A DNA stretch of 64,000 nucleotides. Source: Pseudolabrys sp. GTDB taxonomy: Bacteria; Pseudomonadota; Alphaproteobacteria; Rhizobiales; Xanthobacteraceae. Both the position numbers and the translations under genes were made by a program. The stretch covers positions 18,897 to 82,896 of the forward strand of contig JAUXXH010000032.1 in the NCBI GenBank assembly GCA_030684935.1. The letters are read 5' to 3'. Positions within the stretch are counted from its first letter, which is position 1, and each line of letters begins with the position of its first letter. This document shows, piece after piece, positions 27,359 through 34,868 of this stretch. The notes beneath the pieces were generated by a model. That model did no database searches and was not told where the DNA came from. It saw only the letters and a program-made list of their open reading frames with translations.

Positions 27359-28186
27359 ATGATCAAGGATATCATCGTCAATCTCAGCCTGGGCGAACGC
27401 GATCCGGCCGGGGATTTTGCCATTTCGGTCGCCGAGGCTTTCGACGCGCATGTCCTCGGCGTCGCCTTTGCCTATGAACCGGTGTTCCCCGCCACCATGA
27501 TGGGCGGCCTTCCCTCGGACTTGATCGAAGCACAACGGCGCGAGTCGGAACGGACTGCCAAGGTCGCAACCGACCGTTTCGAGCTGGCCGCCAAACGCGC
27601 CGGCGTTTCGGCCGAAACAATAATCCTGACGAACGGCATTGCCGACGGCACCGGCGCCCTCGCCCAGTTGGCGCGCCGCTTCGATCTGACCGTGCTCGGC
27701 CAGCCGACGCGCGAGGAAGACGGCTCTGACGAGGTAATCAACGAAGGCGTGCTGTTCGACTCTGGCCGGCCCGCCATCTTCGTGCCCTACATCCAGAAGA
27801 CCGGTCTTACGCTCAATCGCATCATGGTCTGCTGGGATGGCAGCCGCGCCGCCGCCCGCGCCGTCGCCGACGCCATGCCGCTGCTTCACAAGGCCAAGAA
27901 GGTCGAGATCGTGGTGGTCTCGGACAAAGGCTTCAAAGCCGACGAAGCTCCCGGCGCAGATCTGGCCAAGCACCTCGCGCGCCACGGTTTGCAGGTCGAG
28001 TTGAAACGCATCACCTCGCCTGACATCGACGTCGCGTCCACGATTCTGTCCTATGCGGCCGATTCCAGTGCCGACATGATCGTGATGGGCGGCTACGGCC
28101 ACTCGCGGCTGCGTCAATTCATTCTCGGCGGGATGACCCGCAGCATGCTGGAGTCGATGACAGTGCTGGTGCTGATGTCGCACTAG
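27359..28186 (+). CDS. Universal stress protein, tandem UspA domains
   Basis: 275 residues formed by two UspA-like halves. The second ends with the nucleotide-binding pattern GGYGHSRLRQFILGGMTRSML (G-x2-G-x9-G-S/T type), so ATP binding is likely there; the first half is more divergent. Such proteins aid survival of stress and oxygen limitation in the cytoplasm. The ATG at 27359 has GGGAG 10-14 bases upstream. The FNR/FixK-like box at 27275 sits in the right place for anaerobic induction, matching what is known of several alphaproteobacterial Usp genes. Confidence 0.9.
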   Translation: MIKDIIVNLSLGERDPAGDFAISVAEAFDAHVLGVAFAYEPVFPATMMGGLPSDLIEAQRRESERTAKVATDRFELAAKRAGVSAETIILTNGIADGTGALAQLARRFDLTVLGQPTREEDGSDEVINEGVLFDSGRPAIFVPYIQKTGLTLNRIMVCWDGSRAAARAVADAMPLLHKAKKVEIVVVSDKGFKADEAPGADLAKHLARHGLQVELKRITSPDIDVASTILSYAADSSADMIVMGGYGHSRLRQFILGGMTRSMLESMTVLVLMSH

Positions 28187-28290
28187 CAGTCAGCGCTTGT
28201 TTCGCTCCTTTTCGCGAAGATCGGAGTCCAGTAGAATTTTGGTCGACGCGGCCATGGTTCGCGGAGGGCGAGCGGAGTGGAGACGCGCTA

Positions 28291-28815
28291 TTGAATGAAG
28301 CCCGTGTTGTCCTGCTCACCGGCGAACCGGTGCTGATCCGGCCACTCCGGCCGGACGATGCCGCGCTCTATCCCGACTTCCTCGCCGACGTGACCCAGGA
28401 CGACCTGCGGCTGCGCTTTTTCTCGACCATGCGCTCGCTCAGCCCGCAACTGATCGACCAGCTCGTGCACTACGACGCCGATGTCGCCATGGCCTTCGCC
28501 GCGATCGACGAGACGAGCGGCAAACTGCTTGGCGTGGTGCGCCTGCACGACGACGCCGGCGGCGAACACGGCGAGTTCGCCATATTGCTGCGCTCGCATC
28601 TCAAGGGCCACGGGCTCGGCTGGCTGATGATGCAGCACGTGATCGCCTATGCCCGGGACAAAGGCCTCGAATCCGTGCGCGGACAAGTGCTGGCCGAGAA
28701 CAGCACCATGTTGCAGATGTGCGAAGAACTTGGCTTTGCGATCAAAGACGACCCGGGCGAGCGCGGCGTCAAGCAGGTGGAGTTGCTGCTGGGAGCAGCG
28801 CCCGCGGTTCCCTGA
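28291..28815 (+). CDS. GNAT family N-acetyltransferase
   Basis: 174 residues. GNAT fold: VLIRPLRPDDAALYPDFL at the start, then the acetyl-CoA pyrophosphate loop as LKGHGLGWLMMQ (about residue 105-116) and the helix AYARDKGLESVRGQVLAENSTMLQMCEELGF. It is most like the acetyltransferase domain attached to or derived from protein lysine acetyltransferases (Pat type), so the substrate may be a protein. The start is a TTG with GGAG 8 bases upstream. The stress-protein gene is 104 bases upstream in the same direction. Confidence 0.85.
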   Translation: MNEARVVLLTGEPVLIRPLRPDDAALYPDFLADVTQDDLRLRFFSTMRSLSPQLIDQLVHYDADVAMAFAAIDETSGKLLGVVRLHDDAGGEHGEFAILLRSHLKGHGLGWLMMQHVIAYARDKGLESVRGQVLAENSTMLQMCEELGFAIKDDPGERGVKQVELLLGAAPAVP

Positions 28816-28873
28816 CCTTTATCCCGGGCGAATACCGCGTCTGGACCGGCTCCGGCTCAGCGGGGCAAAGAAG

Positions 28874-29527
28874 CTAAGGCAACACACATTGCGCCACGAG
28901 GCCGCGGGCCTGGGCGTCGACCATGCCGAGCGCGCGCAGCGAAAGCAGGGTCGCGGCCTGGACCGCGGCGCGGCTGCCGGCGATATCGCCGTCATGCGAC
29001 GGCGCCAGCGGACCGAGCAGACCTTCCATCAGCGCACCGACCAGCGCCGGCGCGGCGACCCGCGCATCCTGGTCCGGCAGACGGCGGCTGCGGATCGCGA
29101 TGGCGATGCGCGCCTCGAGTTCGTCGGCCAGCGACTGGCGGAAGTCGAGCCGCATGGCGTCGACCGCGGCATCGACCGGCTCGCCAAGCACCGCCCAGGC
29201 CAGCCGCCGCTGATTGAGCGCGCGGGCGGCGAAGGTCGAAATACAGGCCGCCAGCGCGGACAAAGGACCCGGCGCGGCGTCGCCGGCGGCCTTCATGGCA
29301 TCGAGTTCGCGGCCGGCGACGGCAGCGACCAGTTCGGCCACCAGATCGGTCTTGGACGGGAAGTAACGGTACACCGTGCCGGCCGCGATCCCGGCCCGGG
29401 CGGCCACGGCCGCCACCTGCACCGCGCCCATGCCGCCTTCGGCGGCCAGCGCGCCGGCCGCATCGAGGATCGATCGCTCGCGCTCGGCCAGGCGACGGAA
29501 GACGTTCTCGGTGCGGCGATAGGGCAT
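28874..29527 (-). CDS. TetR family transcriptional regulator
   Basis: 217 residues. N-terminal DNA-binding domain with helix-turn-helix text VAARAGIAAGTVYRYFPSKTDLVAELV (about residues 40-66), then an all-helical ligand-binding half of unknown effector. I prefer the ATG at 29527 (MPYRRTEN) to the GTG at 29551 because the latter lies in a perfect palindrome at 29536-29551 that looks like an operator. It probably represses itself. The target genes beyond itself are not evident, as it converges on the GNAT gene. Confidence 0.88.
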   Translation of the reverse strand: MPYRRTENVFRRLAERERSILDAAGALAAEGGMGAVQVAAVAARAGIAAGTVYRYFPSKTDLVAELVAAVAGRELDAMKAAGDAAPGPLSALAACISTFAARALNQRRLAWAVLGEPVDAAVDAMRLDFRQSLADELEARIAIAIRSRRLPDQDARVAAPALVGALMEGLLGPLAPSHDGDIAGSRAAVQAATLLSLRALGMVDAQARGLVAQCVLP

Positions 29528-29535
29528 GAATACGA

Positions 29536-29551
29536 GTGAATGGTGATTCAC
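29536..29551. promoter_or_regulatory. Palindromic operator candidate before the TetR gene
   Basis: GTGAAT-GGTG-ATTCAC, a perfect 6-bp inverted repeat with 4-base spacer, 9 bases upstream of the regulator's ATG at 29527. TGAAT-N4-ATTCA palindromes are typical TetR-type operators; autoregulation is inferred. Confidence 0.55.
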
Positions 29552-29572
29552 GACGTAGATGCAAGCCTGCTG

Positions 29573-29875
29573 CTAGAGCCGCGCGTTCTGCCAGTCTTGG
29601 GCGCCATGAACGACAGCGAGGATAACAATTTCCCCGTCCATTTGGTCGACCTCATAAACAATCAAATAAGGCGACCCTCGCACAACCCATTCCTGGGTCC
29701 CGGATACGCCTCCGGCCCGAGCCATGCGCGGAAAACTGCGCAGTCGCTCGGCCGCCCCGCGAATATCCGACACGATCCGGCGTGCGGCGGGTTCGTTGCG
29801 TTCTGCAATGTAACTGTAAATCGATTCAAGGTGCTCAAGCGCGGCGGCGGTGTAGCGCAATCTCAAAGGCCGCAC
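29573..29875 (-). CDS. ParE/RelE superfamily toxin of a type II toxin-antitoxin pair
   Basis: 100 residues. The ParE fold is indicated by LRYTAAALEHLESIYSYIAE, then AAERLRSFPRMAR, EWVVRGSPYLIVYEVD and VVHGAQDW. ParE toxins poison DNA gyrase, RelE relatives cut mRNA; this one is ParE-like. It overlaps the antitoxin by 13 bases and is translated from the same message, the antitoxin being first. It seems intact. A second, frameshifted ParE-type toxin lies at 55160. Confidence 0.88.
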   Translation of the reverse strand: MRPLRLRYTAAALEHLESIYSYIAERNEPAARRIVSDIRGAAERLRSFPRMARAGGVSGTQEWVVRGSPYLIVYEVDQMDGEIVILAVVHGAQDWQNARL

Positions 29876-30096
29876 TTTTTCCAGAATGCGGCCATCTGCT
29901 CGTCGGTGGCGAATGCCGCGGTGCCGTCGCGTACCTGCCGTTGGATGCCCTCAACCTCTTTGATCTGGTCCGGAGTCAACCGATACCGGTTTTCCTGCTG
30001 GGCTTCTAAATCGAGCAACACCGAAGCCGCCTCGTCCTGGCGGTCCTCGGGCCACTCGGTGACGCGACCGATCACGTCTCGAAGCAGTTTTGTCAT
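29863..30096 (-). CDS. Antitoxin of the ParE-type pair
   Basis: 77 residues, acidic and helical. It begins MTKLLRDVIGRVTEWPEDRQDEAASVLLDLEA-like text in which the helix LPEDRQDE-type pattern is common to small antitoxins partnering ParE toxins. The toxin gene overlaps its end by 13 bases. The antitoxin neutralises the toxin and usually represses the operon with it. Upstream there is a series of TTACC/GGTAA half-sites (30107-30166). Confidence 0.82.
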   Translation of the reverse strand: MTKLLRDVIGRVTEWPEDRQDEAASVLLDLEAQQENRYRLTPDQIKEVEGIQRQVRDGTAAFATDEQMAAFWKKCGL

Positions 30097-30106
30097 AGTG
30101 TGAATA

Positions 30107-30166
30107 TTACCAGACTTTTCGGACCGGTAAAACTGCCGGGACGTTACCGGTTCGTCCCGCTTTACC
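30107..30166. promoter_or_regulatory. Four TTACC/GGTAA half-sites upstream of the toxin-antitoxin operon
   Basis: TTACC at 30107-30111, GGTAA at 30126-30130, TTACC at 30144-30148 and TTACC at 30162-30166 occur at 18-19 base intervals; the middle pair is part of ACCGGTAA/TTACCGGT, an 8-bp inverted repeat at 30123-30151. This is a plausible operator region for the antitoxin-toxin complex. Confidence 0.4.
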
Positions 30167-31844
30167 GCTTCTGGCCAAGCGACTTCTCGCGAATGCCGGT
30201 CAGCGTCATGGTCGGCGAAATCGCTTCCGGATCGACCTTGAGATGGATGATCGACGGCAGTCCCGACGCCTGCGCCGCGGCGAAGGCGGCCGGGAAATCG
30301 GCGGTCTTTTCCACCAGCACGCCGAAGCCGCCAAACGCCTTGGCGTAGGCGACGAAATCCGGATTGCGCAGCGCCGTGGCGATCTCGCGTCCCGGATAGT
30401 CGCGCTCCTGATGCATGCGGATGGTGCCGTAGACGCCGTTGTCGGAGATGACGACGATCACCGGCAGTTTGTACTGCACCGCAGTGGCGAAATCCTGCCC
30501 GGTCATCATGAAGTCGCCGTCGCCGGCGATGCAGACCACGGCACGGTCGGGATGCAGCGTCTTCATCGCCATCGCCGCCGGAAAACCGTAGCCCATCGAG
30601 CCCGAGGTCGGACCGACATGGGTGGCGTATTTGCGGAAGCGGTAGAAGCGATGGATCCAGCCGGCGAAGTTGCCGGCGCCATTGGTGATGATGGATTCCG
30701 GCTTGAGGTTGTTGCTGAGCCAGACGATCACCTCGCCGAGATTGACCGCGCCGGGCACCGGCGTCGCCTTCTCGGTCCAGGCCATGTAATCGGCATGTGC
30801 CGTGTCAGCCTCGCCTTTCCACGGGATATCGTTCGGCGGCTGCAAGCCTTCCAGCGCCGAGCAAAATGCGGTCGGCGCGGCGTTGATGGCCAGATGCGGA
30901 TGATAGACACGGCCGAGTTCTTCCGAACCCGGATGCACGTGCACCAGTTTCATCTGCGGCTCGGGAATATCGAACAGCGTGTAGCTCTGCGACGCCATCT
31001 CGCTCATGCGCGAGCCGATCATCAGCACCAGATCGGCGCCCTTGACCCGCGCCAGCAGCTTCGGGTTCGGTCCGATGCCGACATCGCCGGCGTAACAGCG
31101 GTGCAGCGCGTCGAACAGATGACCGCGGCGGAACGTAGTGGCCACCGGCAGGTCGAAGCGCTCGGCAAAGCGCGCCAGTGCGGCGCAAGCCGATTCCGAC
31201 CAGCGGCTGCCGCCGGCCAGCACGATCGGCCGCTTGGCGGCCCACAGCAGCTTCTGCAAGCGGCTCATGTCGGTGAGACCCGGCCACATTTCCACCGGCT
31301 CGAAGGCGGTTGCGTCCGGCACGGTGACACGATCGGTCAGCATGTCTTCCGGCAGTGCGATCACTACCGGTCCGGGGCGGCCGTTGCAGGCGACATGAAA
31401 GGCGCGCGACACCAGTTCGGGAATGCGCGCCGCGTCATCGATCTCGGTCGCCCATTTGGTCATGGTGCCGAACACGGCGCGATAATCGAGCTCCTGAAAC
31501 GCCTCGCGCTCGCGCATGTGGCGGCCGACCTGGCCAACGAACACGATCATCGGCGAGGAATCCTGGCTGGCGATATGGATGCCGGCCGAGGCATTGGTGG
31601 CGCCCGGACCGCGCGTGACGAAACAGATGCCGGGCCGGCCGGTGGTCTTGCCGACCGCCTCGGCCATGCAGGCCGCGGCGCCTTCGTGGCGGCAGACGGT
31701 CAGCGCGATCTTGCGGTCGTAGAACGCATCGAGCGCGGCCAGATAGCTTTCGCCCGGCACGCAGAACACGTGTTGCACGCCATGGATCGCCAACTGGTCG
31801 ACCAGGATTTCCCCGCCGGTGCGTGAGCCGTCATTCGAAGCCAT
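30162..31844 (-). CDS. Thiamine-diphosphate-dependent enzyme, acetolactate-synthase-like
   Basis: 560 residues. The PYR domain has HVFCVPGESYLAAL and the catalytic Glu in CRHEGAAACMAEA (about residue 55). The PP domain has GDGDFMMTG...ISDNGVYGTI, the ThDP/Mg motif. The retained Glu argues against glyoxylate carboligase, which lacks it. The family includes catabolic acetolactate synthase and 2-oxoacid decarboxylases; the true substrate is unknown. The ATG at 31844 starts MASNDGSRTGG. A NIPSNAP gene lies upstream in the same direction 72 bases away and may be co-transcribed. Confidence 0.88.
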   Translation of the reverse strand: MASNDGSRTGGEILVDQLAIHGVQHVFCVPGESYLAALDAFYDRKIALTVCRHEGAAACMAEAVGKTTGRPGICFVTRGPGATNASAGIHIASQDSSPMIVFVGQVGRHMREREAFQELDYRAVFGTMTKWATEIDDAARIPELVSRAFHVACNGRPGPVVIALPEDMLTDRVTVPDATAFEPVEMWPGLTDMSRLQKLLWAAKRPIVLAGGSRWSESACAALARFAERFDLPVATTFRRGHLFDALHRCYAGDVGIGPNPKLLARVKGADLVLMIGSRMSEMASQSYTLFDIPEPQMKLVHVHPGSEELGRVYHPHLAINAAPTAFCSALEGLQPPNDIPWKGEADTAHADYMAWTEKATPVPGAVNLGEVIVWLSNNLKPESIITNGAGNFAGWIHRFYRFRKYATHVGPTSGSMGYGFPAAMAMKTLHPDRAVVCIAGDGDFMMTGQDFATAVQYKLPVIVVISDNGVYGTIRMHQERDYPGREIATALRNPDFVAYAKAFGGFGVLVEKTADFPAAFAAAQASGLPSIIHLKVDPEAISPTMTLTGIREKSLGQKR

Positions 31845-31882
31845 CGATGTTCTTCCCGGGTGCGATTTCAAGAGGCCACTTT

Positions 31883-31906
31883 CCTCTCCCCGCAGACGAG
31901 GAGAGG
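31883..31906 (-). terminator. Weak hairpin between the NIPSNAP and ThDP-enzyme genes
   Basis: CCTCTCC (31883-31889) pairs with GGAGAGG (31900-31906) around a 10-base loop, without a T-run. It may be a processing site or a repeat remnant and need not end transcription. Confidence 0.3.
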
Positions 31907-31916
31907 CACAAGACGC

Positions 31917-32258
31917 TTACGGAATGATCTTCGGCATCGGGATCGGCGGCGCGAACGACGCCGGCGTCATCAGGCAGGTGCGCTGCTCGATGATGTTGCC
32001 GGCCTTGAGGTTCTCGGCGATGTAGATTTTCCATTCCGGATCGGCCTGCATCCTGGCGCGCTTGGCTTCGCGATCGGCGGCGTTCTCGTACACCCAGATA
32101 TGGGTGAAGATGTTCAGTTCGCCGCTCTCCGCCGCGGCATAGCAGAGCGGCTCGCCCATGTAGCGAAGCTGCACGTGGTAGCCGTACTTCTTGTAGAGTT
32201 CGAGTTGGGCCGGCACGCGGCCAGGCAGGGTCTTGTAGGTCCGGACATCCAGCAGCAC
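31917..32258 (-). CDS. NIPSNAP family protein
   Basis: 113 residues. The start VLLDVRTYKTLPGRVPAQLELY and the core YMGEPLCYAAAESGELNIFTHIWVYE followed by AADREAKRARMQADPEW match the NIPSNAP fold, a dimeric ferredoxin-like alpha-beta barrel with no agreed reaction. I place the start at a GTG at 32258, because GGGAGG at 32264-32269 is an excellent ribosome site 5 bases upstream; a longer frame to 32330 adds residues unlike the family. It precedes the ThDP enzyme gene, which suggests a shared pathway. Confidence 0.8.
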   Translation of the reverse strand: MLLDVRTYKTLPGRVPAQLELYKKYGYHVQLRYMGEPLCYAAAESGELNIFTHIWVYENAADREAKRARMQADPEWKIYIAENLKAGNIIEQRTCLMTPASFAPPIPMPKIIP

Positions 32259-32263
32259 GCGCG

Positions 32264-32269
32264 CCTCCC
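32264..32269 (-). promoter_or_regulatory. Ribosome binding site that decides the NIPSNAP start
   Basis: On the minus strand GGGAGG lies 5 bases before the GTG at 32258. No comparable site precedes the upstream start candidate at 32330. Confidence 0.6.
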
Positions 32270-32356
32270 TCAAGTTACCGCTTTTCGCGGCGATGCGGCG
32301 CACTCTCCCGGCCAGCGGCGTGCCGGTCAATAGACTTGTCGCGCAACCCTGAATTC

Positions 32357-34195
32357 CTATTTCGCCGGATCCAACGCGCGGACGGCAGGAGGCGCCACGA
32401 CACTGTGCTCGGAGCGCTGCTCGGCCGGTTTGCGGTAATGCGCCAGATTGCTGGCGGTATTGACCAGCGCGAGATGCGAGAAGGCCTGCGGAAAATTGCC
32501 GACCTGGCGGCGCGAACGCGGCTCGTATTCCTCGCTGAGCAGGCCGACATCGTTGCGCAGCGACAGCAGCCGCTCGAACAGCCGCACCGCGTCGTCATGC
32601 CGCCCGAGCATCAGATAGGCATCGGCGAGCCAGAAGCTGCAGGCCAGGAACACGCCCTCGTCGCCCGGCAGACCGTCGTCGGATTTCGCAGTGTCATAAC
32701 GGCGCATCAGACCGTCGACCATCAAAGCACGTTCGACCGCTTCAATGGTGCCGCGAATACGCGGATCTTCCGGCGGAAGGAAGCCCAGTTCGGGCAACAG
32801 CAACAGGCTGGCATCGAGTTCCTTGGTGCCATAGATGCGCACAAAGCTGCGAAGCTCGGCGTTATAGCCGTTCTCGCAGATATCCCTGTGGATGCGGGCG
32901 CGCAGTTCGCGCCAGCGCGCGACATCGCCGGGGAGATTGTGGGCGACCGCGCTTTTGATGGCGCGATCGAAGGCGACCCAGGCCATCACCTTCGAGTGGG
33001 TGAAATGTTCGCGGCCGCTGCGCACTTCCCAGATGCCTTCGTCGGGCTCGAACCATATCTCTTCCAGATGCAGCAGCAGCGCACGCTCCAGATCCCAGCC
33101 CGCCTCGTGCGGCCCGATGCCGCCCTGGCGTGCCTGGTGCAGCGCATCCATCACCTCGCCGAAGATATCGAGCTGAAGCTGGTCGTAGGCGGCATTGCCG
33201 ACCCGCACCGGCCTGGATTTCTCATAGCCCGGCAGCCACGGCACTTCCCATTCGGTGAGCCGCCGTTCGCCGCGAATGCCGTACATGATCTGGATCTGGC
33301 GCGGGCTGCCGGCGGCGGCGCGCAGCAGCCAGTCGTGCCACATCCGCGCTTCCTCGTAGTAGCCGGCATTCATCAGCGCCAGCAGCGTCAGCGTCGCATC
33401 GCGCAGCCAGCAATAGCGGTAATCCCAGTTGCGTTCGCCGCCGATCCGCTCGGGCAGCGATGTTGTGGGCGCCGCCACCATGCCGCCGGTCGGCGCGAAG
33501 GTCAGCGCCTTCAGCGTAATCAGCGAACGCACCACCGCCTCGTTCCACGGACTGTCGATCTGGTTCTTGCCCGCCCAGTCGGTCCAGAACGCCTCCGTGA
33601 TCCGCAGGCTATCCTCGACGTCGACCGGCTCCGGCAGCGCCTCATGCGACATCACGAATGTCAGGGAAAAAGGCACCGACTCGCCCGCGGCGACCGTGAA
33701 GTCGCCGACGGTGATCAGGTTGCGGCGATGCAGCCGCGCCGGCGAACGGATCACCACCATTTCGGGGCCGGCAATTGCGCGCAGCGTATGATCGTCCATG
33801 CGCGTGACCCAGGGCACCGTGGCGCCGTAGCCGAACCGCAGGATCATCTCGCTCTGGAAGTCGACGTGGCCATGCTCGCCGACCACCAGTCGCATCAGAT
33901 GCGAATTGCCGTCGCGCGGCGGCATGAAGTCGATCACCGTCGCAGCACCCGTGGCGGTCTCGAAACGGGTTTCCAGAATCAGTGTGTTCGGTCGATAGCG
34001 CCGCGTGATCTTGGCGGAACCGTCTTTGGGGGCGATCTGCCAGCGGCCGTTCTCGCGCGTCCCCAGCAGGGCCGAGAAGCAGGCATCGGAATCGAAGCGC
34101 GGCCAGCACAGCCAGTCGATCGACCCGTCGCGGGCGACCAGCGCGGCGGTGCCGAGATCGCCAATCATGGCGTAGTCTTCGATCGGTGAGGTCAA
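32357..34195 (-). CDS. Glycoside hydrolase family 15 protein (glucoamylase/trehalase type)
   Basis: 612 residues, the standard length for bacterial GH15 proteins. SPIEDYAMIGDLGTAALV at the N-terminus is the conserved opening; GGERNWDYRYCWLRDATLT (about 270-290) carries part of the substrate site; SEEYEPRSRRQVGNFPQAFSH near residue 575 carries the catalytic base Glu. Known bacterial members are trehalases or glucoamylases acting in the cytoplasm. I use a TTG start at 34195, because the conserved segment begins two residues later and GAGGGG lies just before; the frame stays open to 34321. No partner gene is evident. Confidence 0.85.
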   Translation of the reverse strand: MTSPIEDYAMIGDLGTAALVARDGSIDWLCWPRFDSDACFSALLGTRENGRWQIAPKDGSAKITRRYRPNTLILETRFETATGAATVIDFMPPRDGNSHLMRLVVGEHGHVDFQSEMILRFGYGATVPWVTRMDDHTLRAIAGPEMVVIRSPARLHRRNLITVGDFTVAAGESVPFSLTFVMSHEALPEPVDVEDSLRITEAFWTDWAGKNQIDSPWNEAVVRSLITLKALTFAPTGGMVAAPTTSLPERIGGERNWDYRYCWLRDATLTLLALMNAGYYEEARMWHDWLLRAAAGSPRQIQIMYGIRGERRLTEWEVPWLPGYEKSRPVRVGNAAYDQLQLDIFGEVMDALHQARQGGIGPHEAGWDLERALLLHLEEIWFEPDEGIWEVRSGREHFTHSKVMAWVAFDRAIKSAVAHNLPGDVARWRELRARIHRDICENGYNAELRSFVRIYGTKELDASLLLLPELGFLPPEDPRIRGTIEAVERALMVDGLMRRYDTAKSDDGLPGDEGVFLACSFWLADAYLMLGRHDDAVRLFERLLSLRNDVGLLSEEYEPRSRRQVGNFPQAFSHLALVNTASNLAHYRKPAEQRSEHSVVAPPAVRALDPAK

Positions 34196-34331
34196 CGCCC
34201 CTCGCTCATTGCATTGCGGCAGAATCTGCGCGCCAAAAAGTGTCGCCACGGCGTTGCCGTGGCGAAGCCCGCTGCAATGACATAAGGCGGTTTGCGGCCC
34301 GGTCAACCCGTCACGCCGCAAGCAAGGCCGC

Positions 34332-34730
34332 TCAGGCTGCGGTTTCGACCGAGATCACCTGGAAAGTGTGCATCTCGCCGTCGTCGTCGCGGATCGAGAC
34401 GTATTCGCCCGGTTCGAACGCATGAGAGCCGAAGCGGTATCCGCTCTCGTCGTCGTCCTCGGCGGTTTTGTCGTAGTCGAATACCCAGCGCGCCTGTTCG
34501 ACGCCACCCGGCTTGTGCACCACGAATCCGATCTGGTCATCCTCGCCCGCCCAGAACCGGCGAACGCGGCAGTTGTCGCGGTGCTTGCGCCAGAGATCGG
34601 CATCGATATGGCCCTTGGCGTCGAGCGGTGCGACAAATTCGTAGCCATGCCGCTCCGAACCTTGCGGGAACTCTTTGGAGCGGGCGAGACTGAGCCTGAT
34701 GCGTTTGAAATTGTGCGGCAAAGCGGTCAC
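34332..34730 (-). CDS. Conserved protein of unknown function
   Basis: 132 residues. It opens LPHNFKRIRLSLARSKEFPQG and contains RFWAGEDDQIGFVVHKPGG and an acidic segment DKTAEDDDESGYRFGSHAF, ending in a strand pair (EYVSIRDDDGEMHTFQVIS). There is no signal or membrane segment, so it is cytoplasmic. I believe similar proteins occur in related genomes, but no function is known to me. Upstream it is divergent from the APH-kinase fusion gene at 34869, with 138 bases between. Confidence 0.7.
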   Translation of the reverse strand: MTALPHNFKRIRLSLARSKEFPQGSERHGYEFVAPLDAKGHIDADLWRKHRDNCRVRRFWAGEDDQIGFVVHKPGGVEQARWVFDYDKTAEDDDESGYRFGSHAFEPGEYVSIRDDDGEMHTFQVISVETAA

Positions 34731-34868
34731 GGCAAGGTCTCCATCGGCGGGGAAAAACGAACGTATAATGGCATCATGCCCGTATCCCGGCTTGGTCCGT
34801 ATTGATCTGGATCAGCAAGGCGGCGCCGGGACGGAACGATCCTGTTTGCAACGAACAGGTAAAACCAT

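Noticed and set aside
30162..31844. Glyoxylate carboligase linked to the glycolate oxidase genes
   Set aside because: The catalytic Glu (CRHEGAA) is retained, whereas glyoxylate carboligase has a non-acid residue there; also the gene is not in the glc operon.
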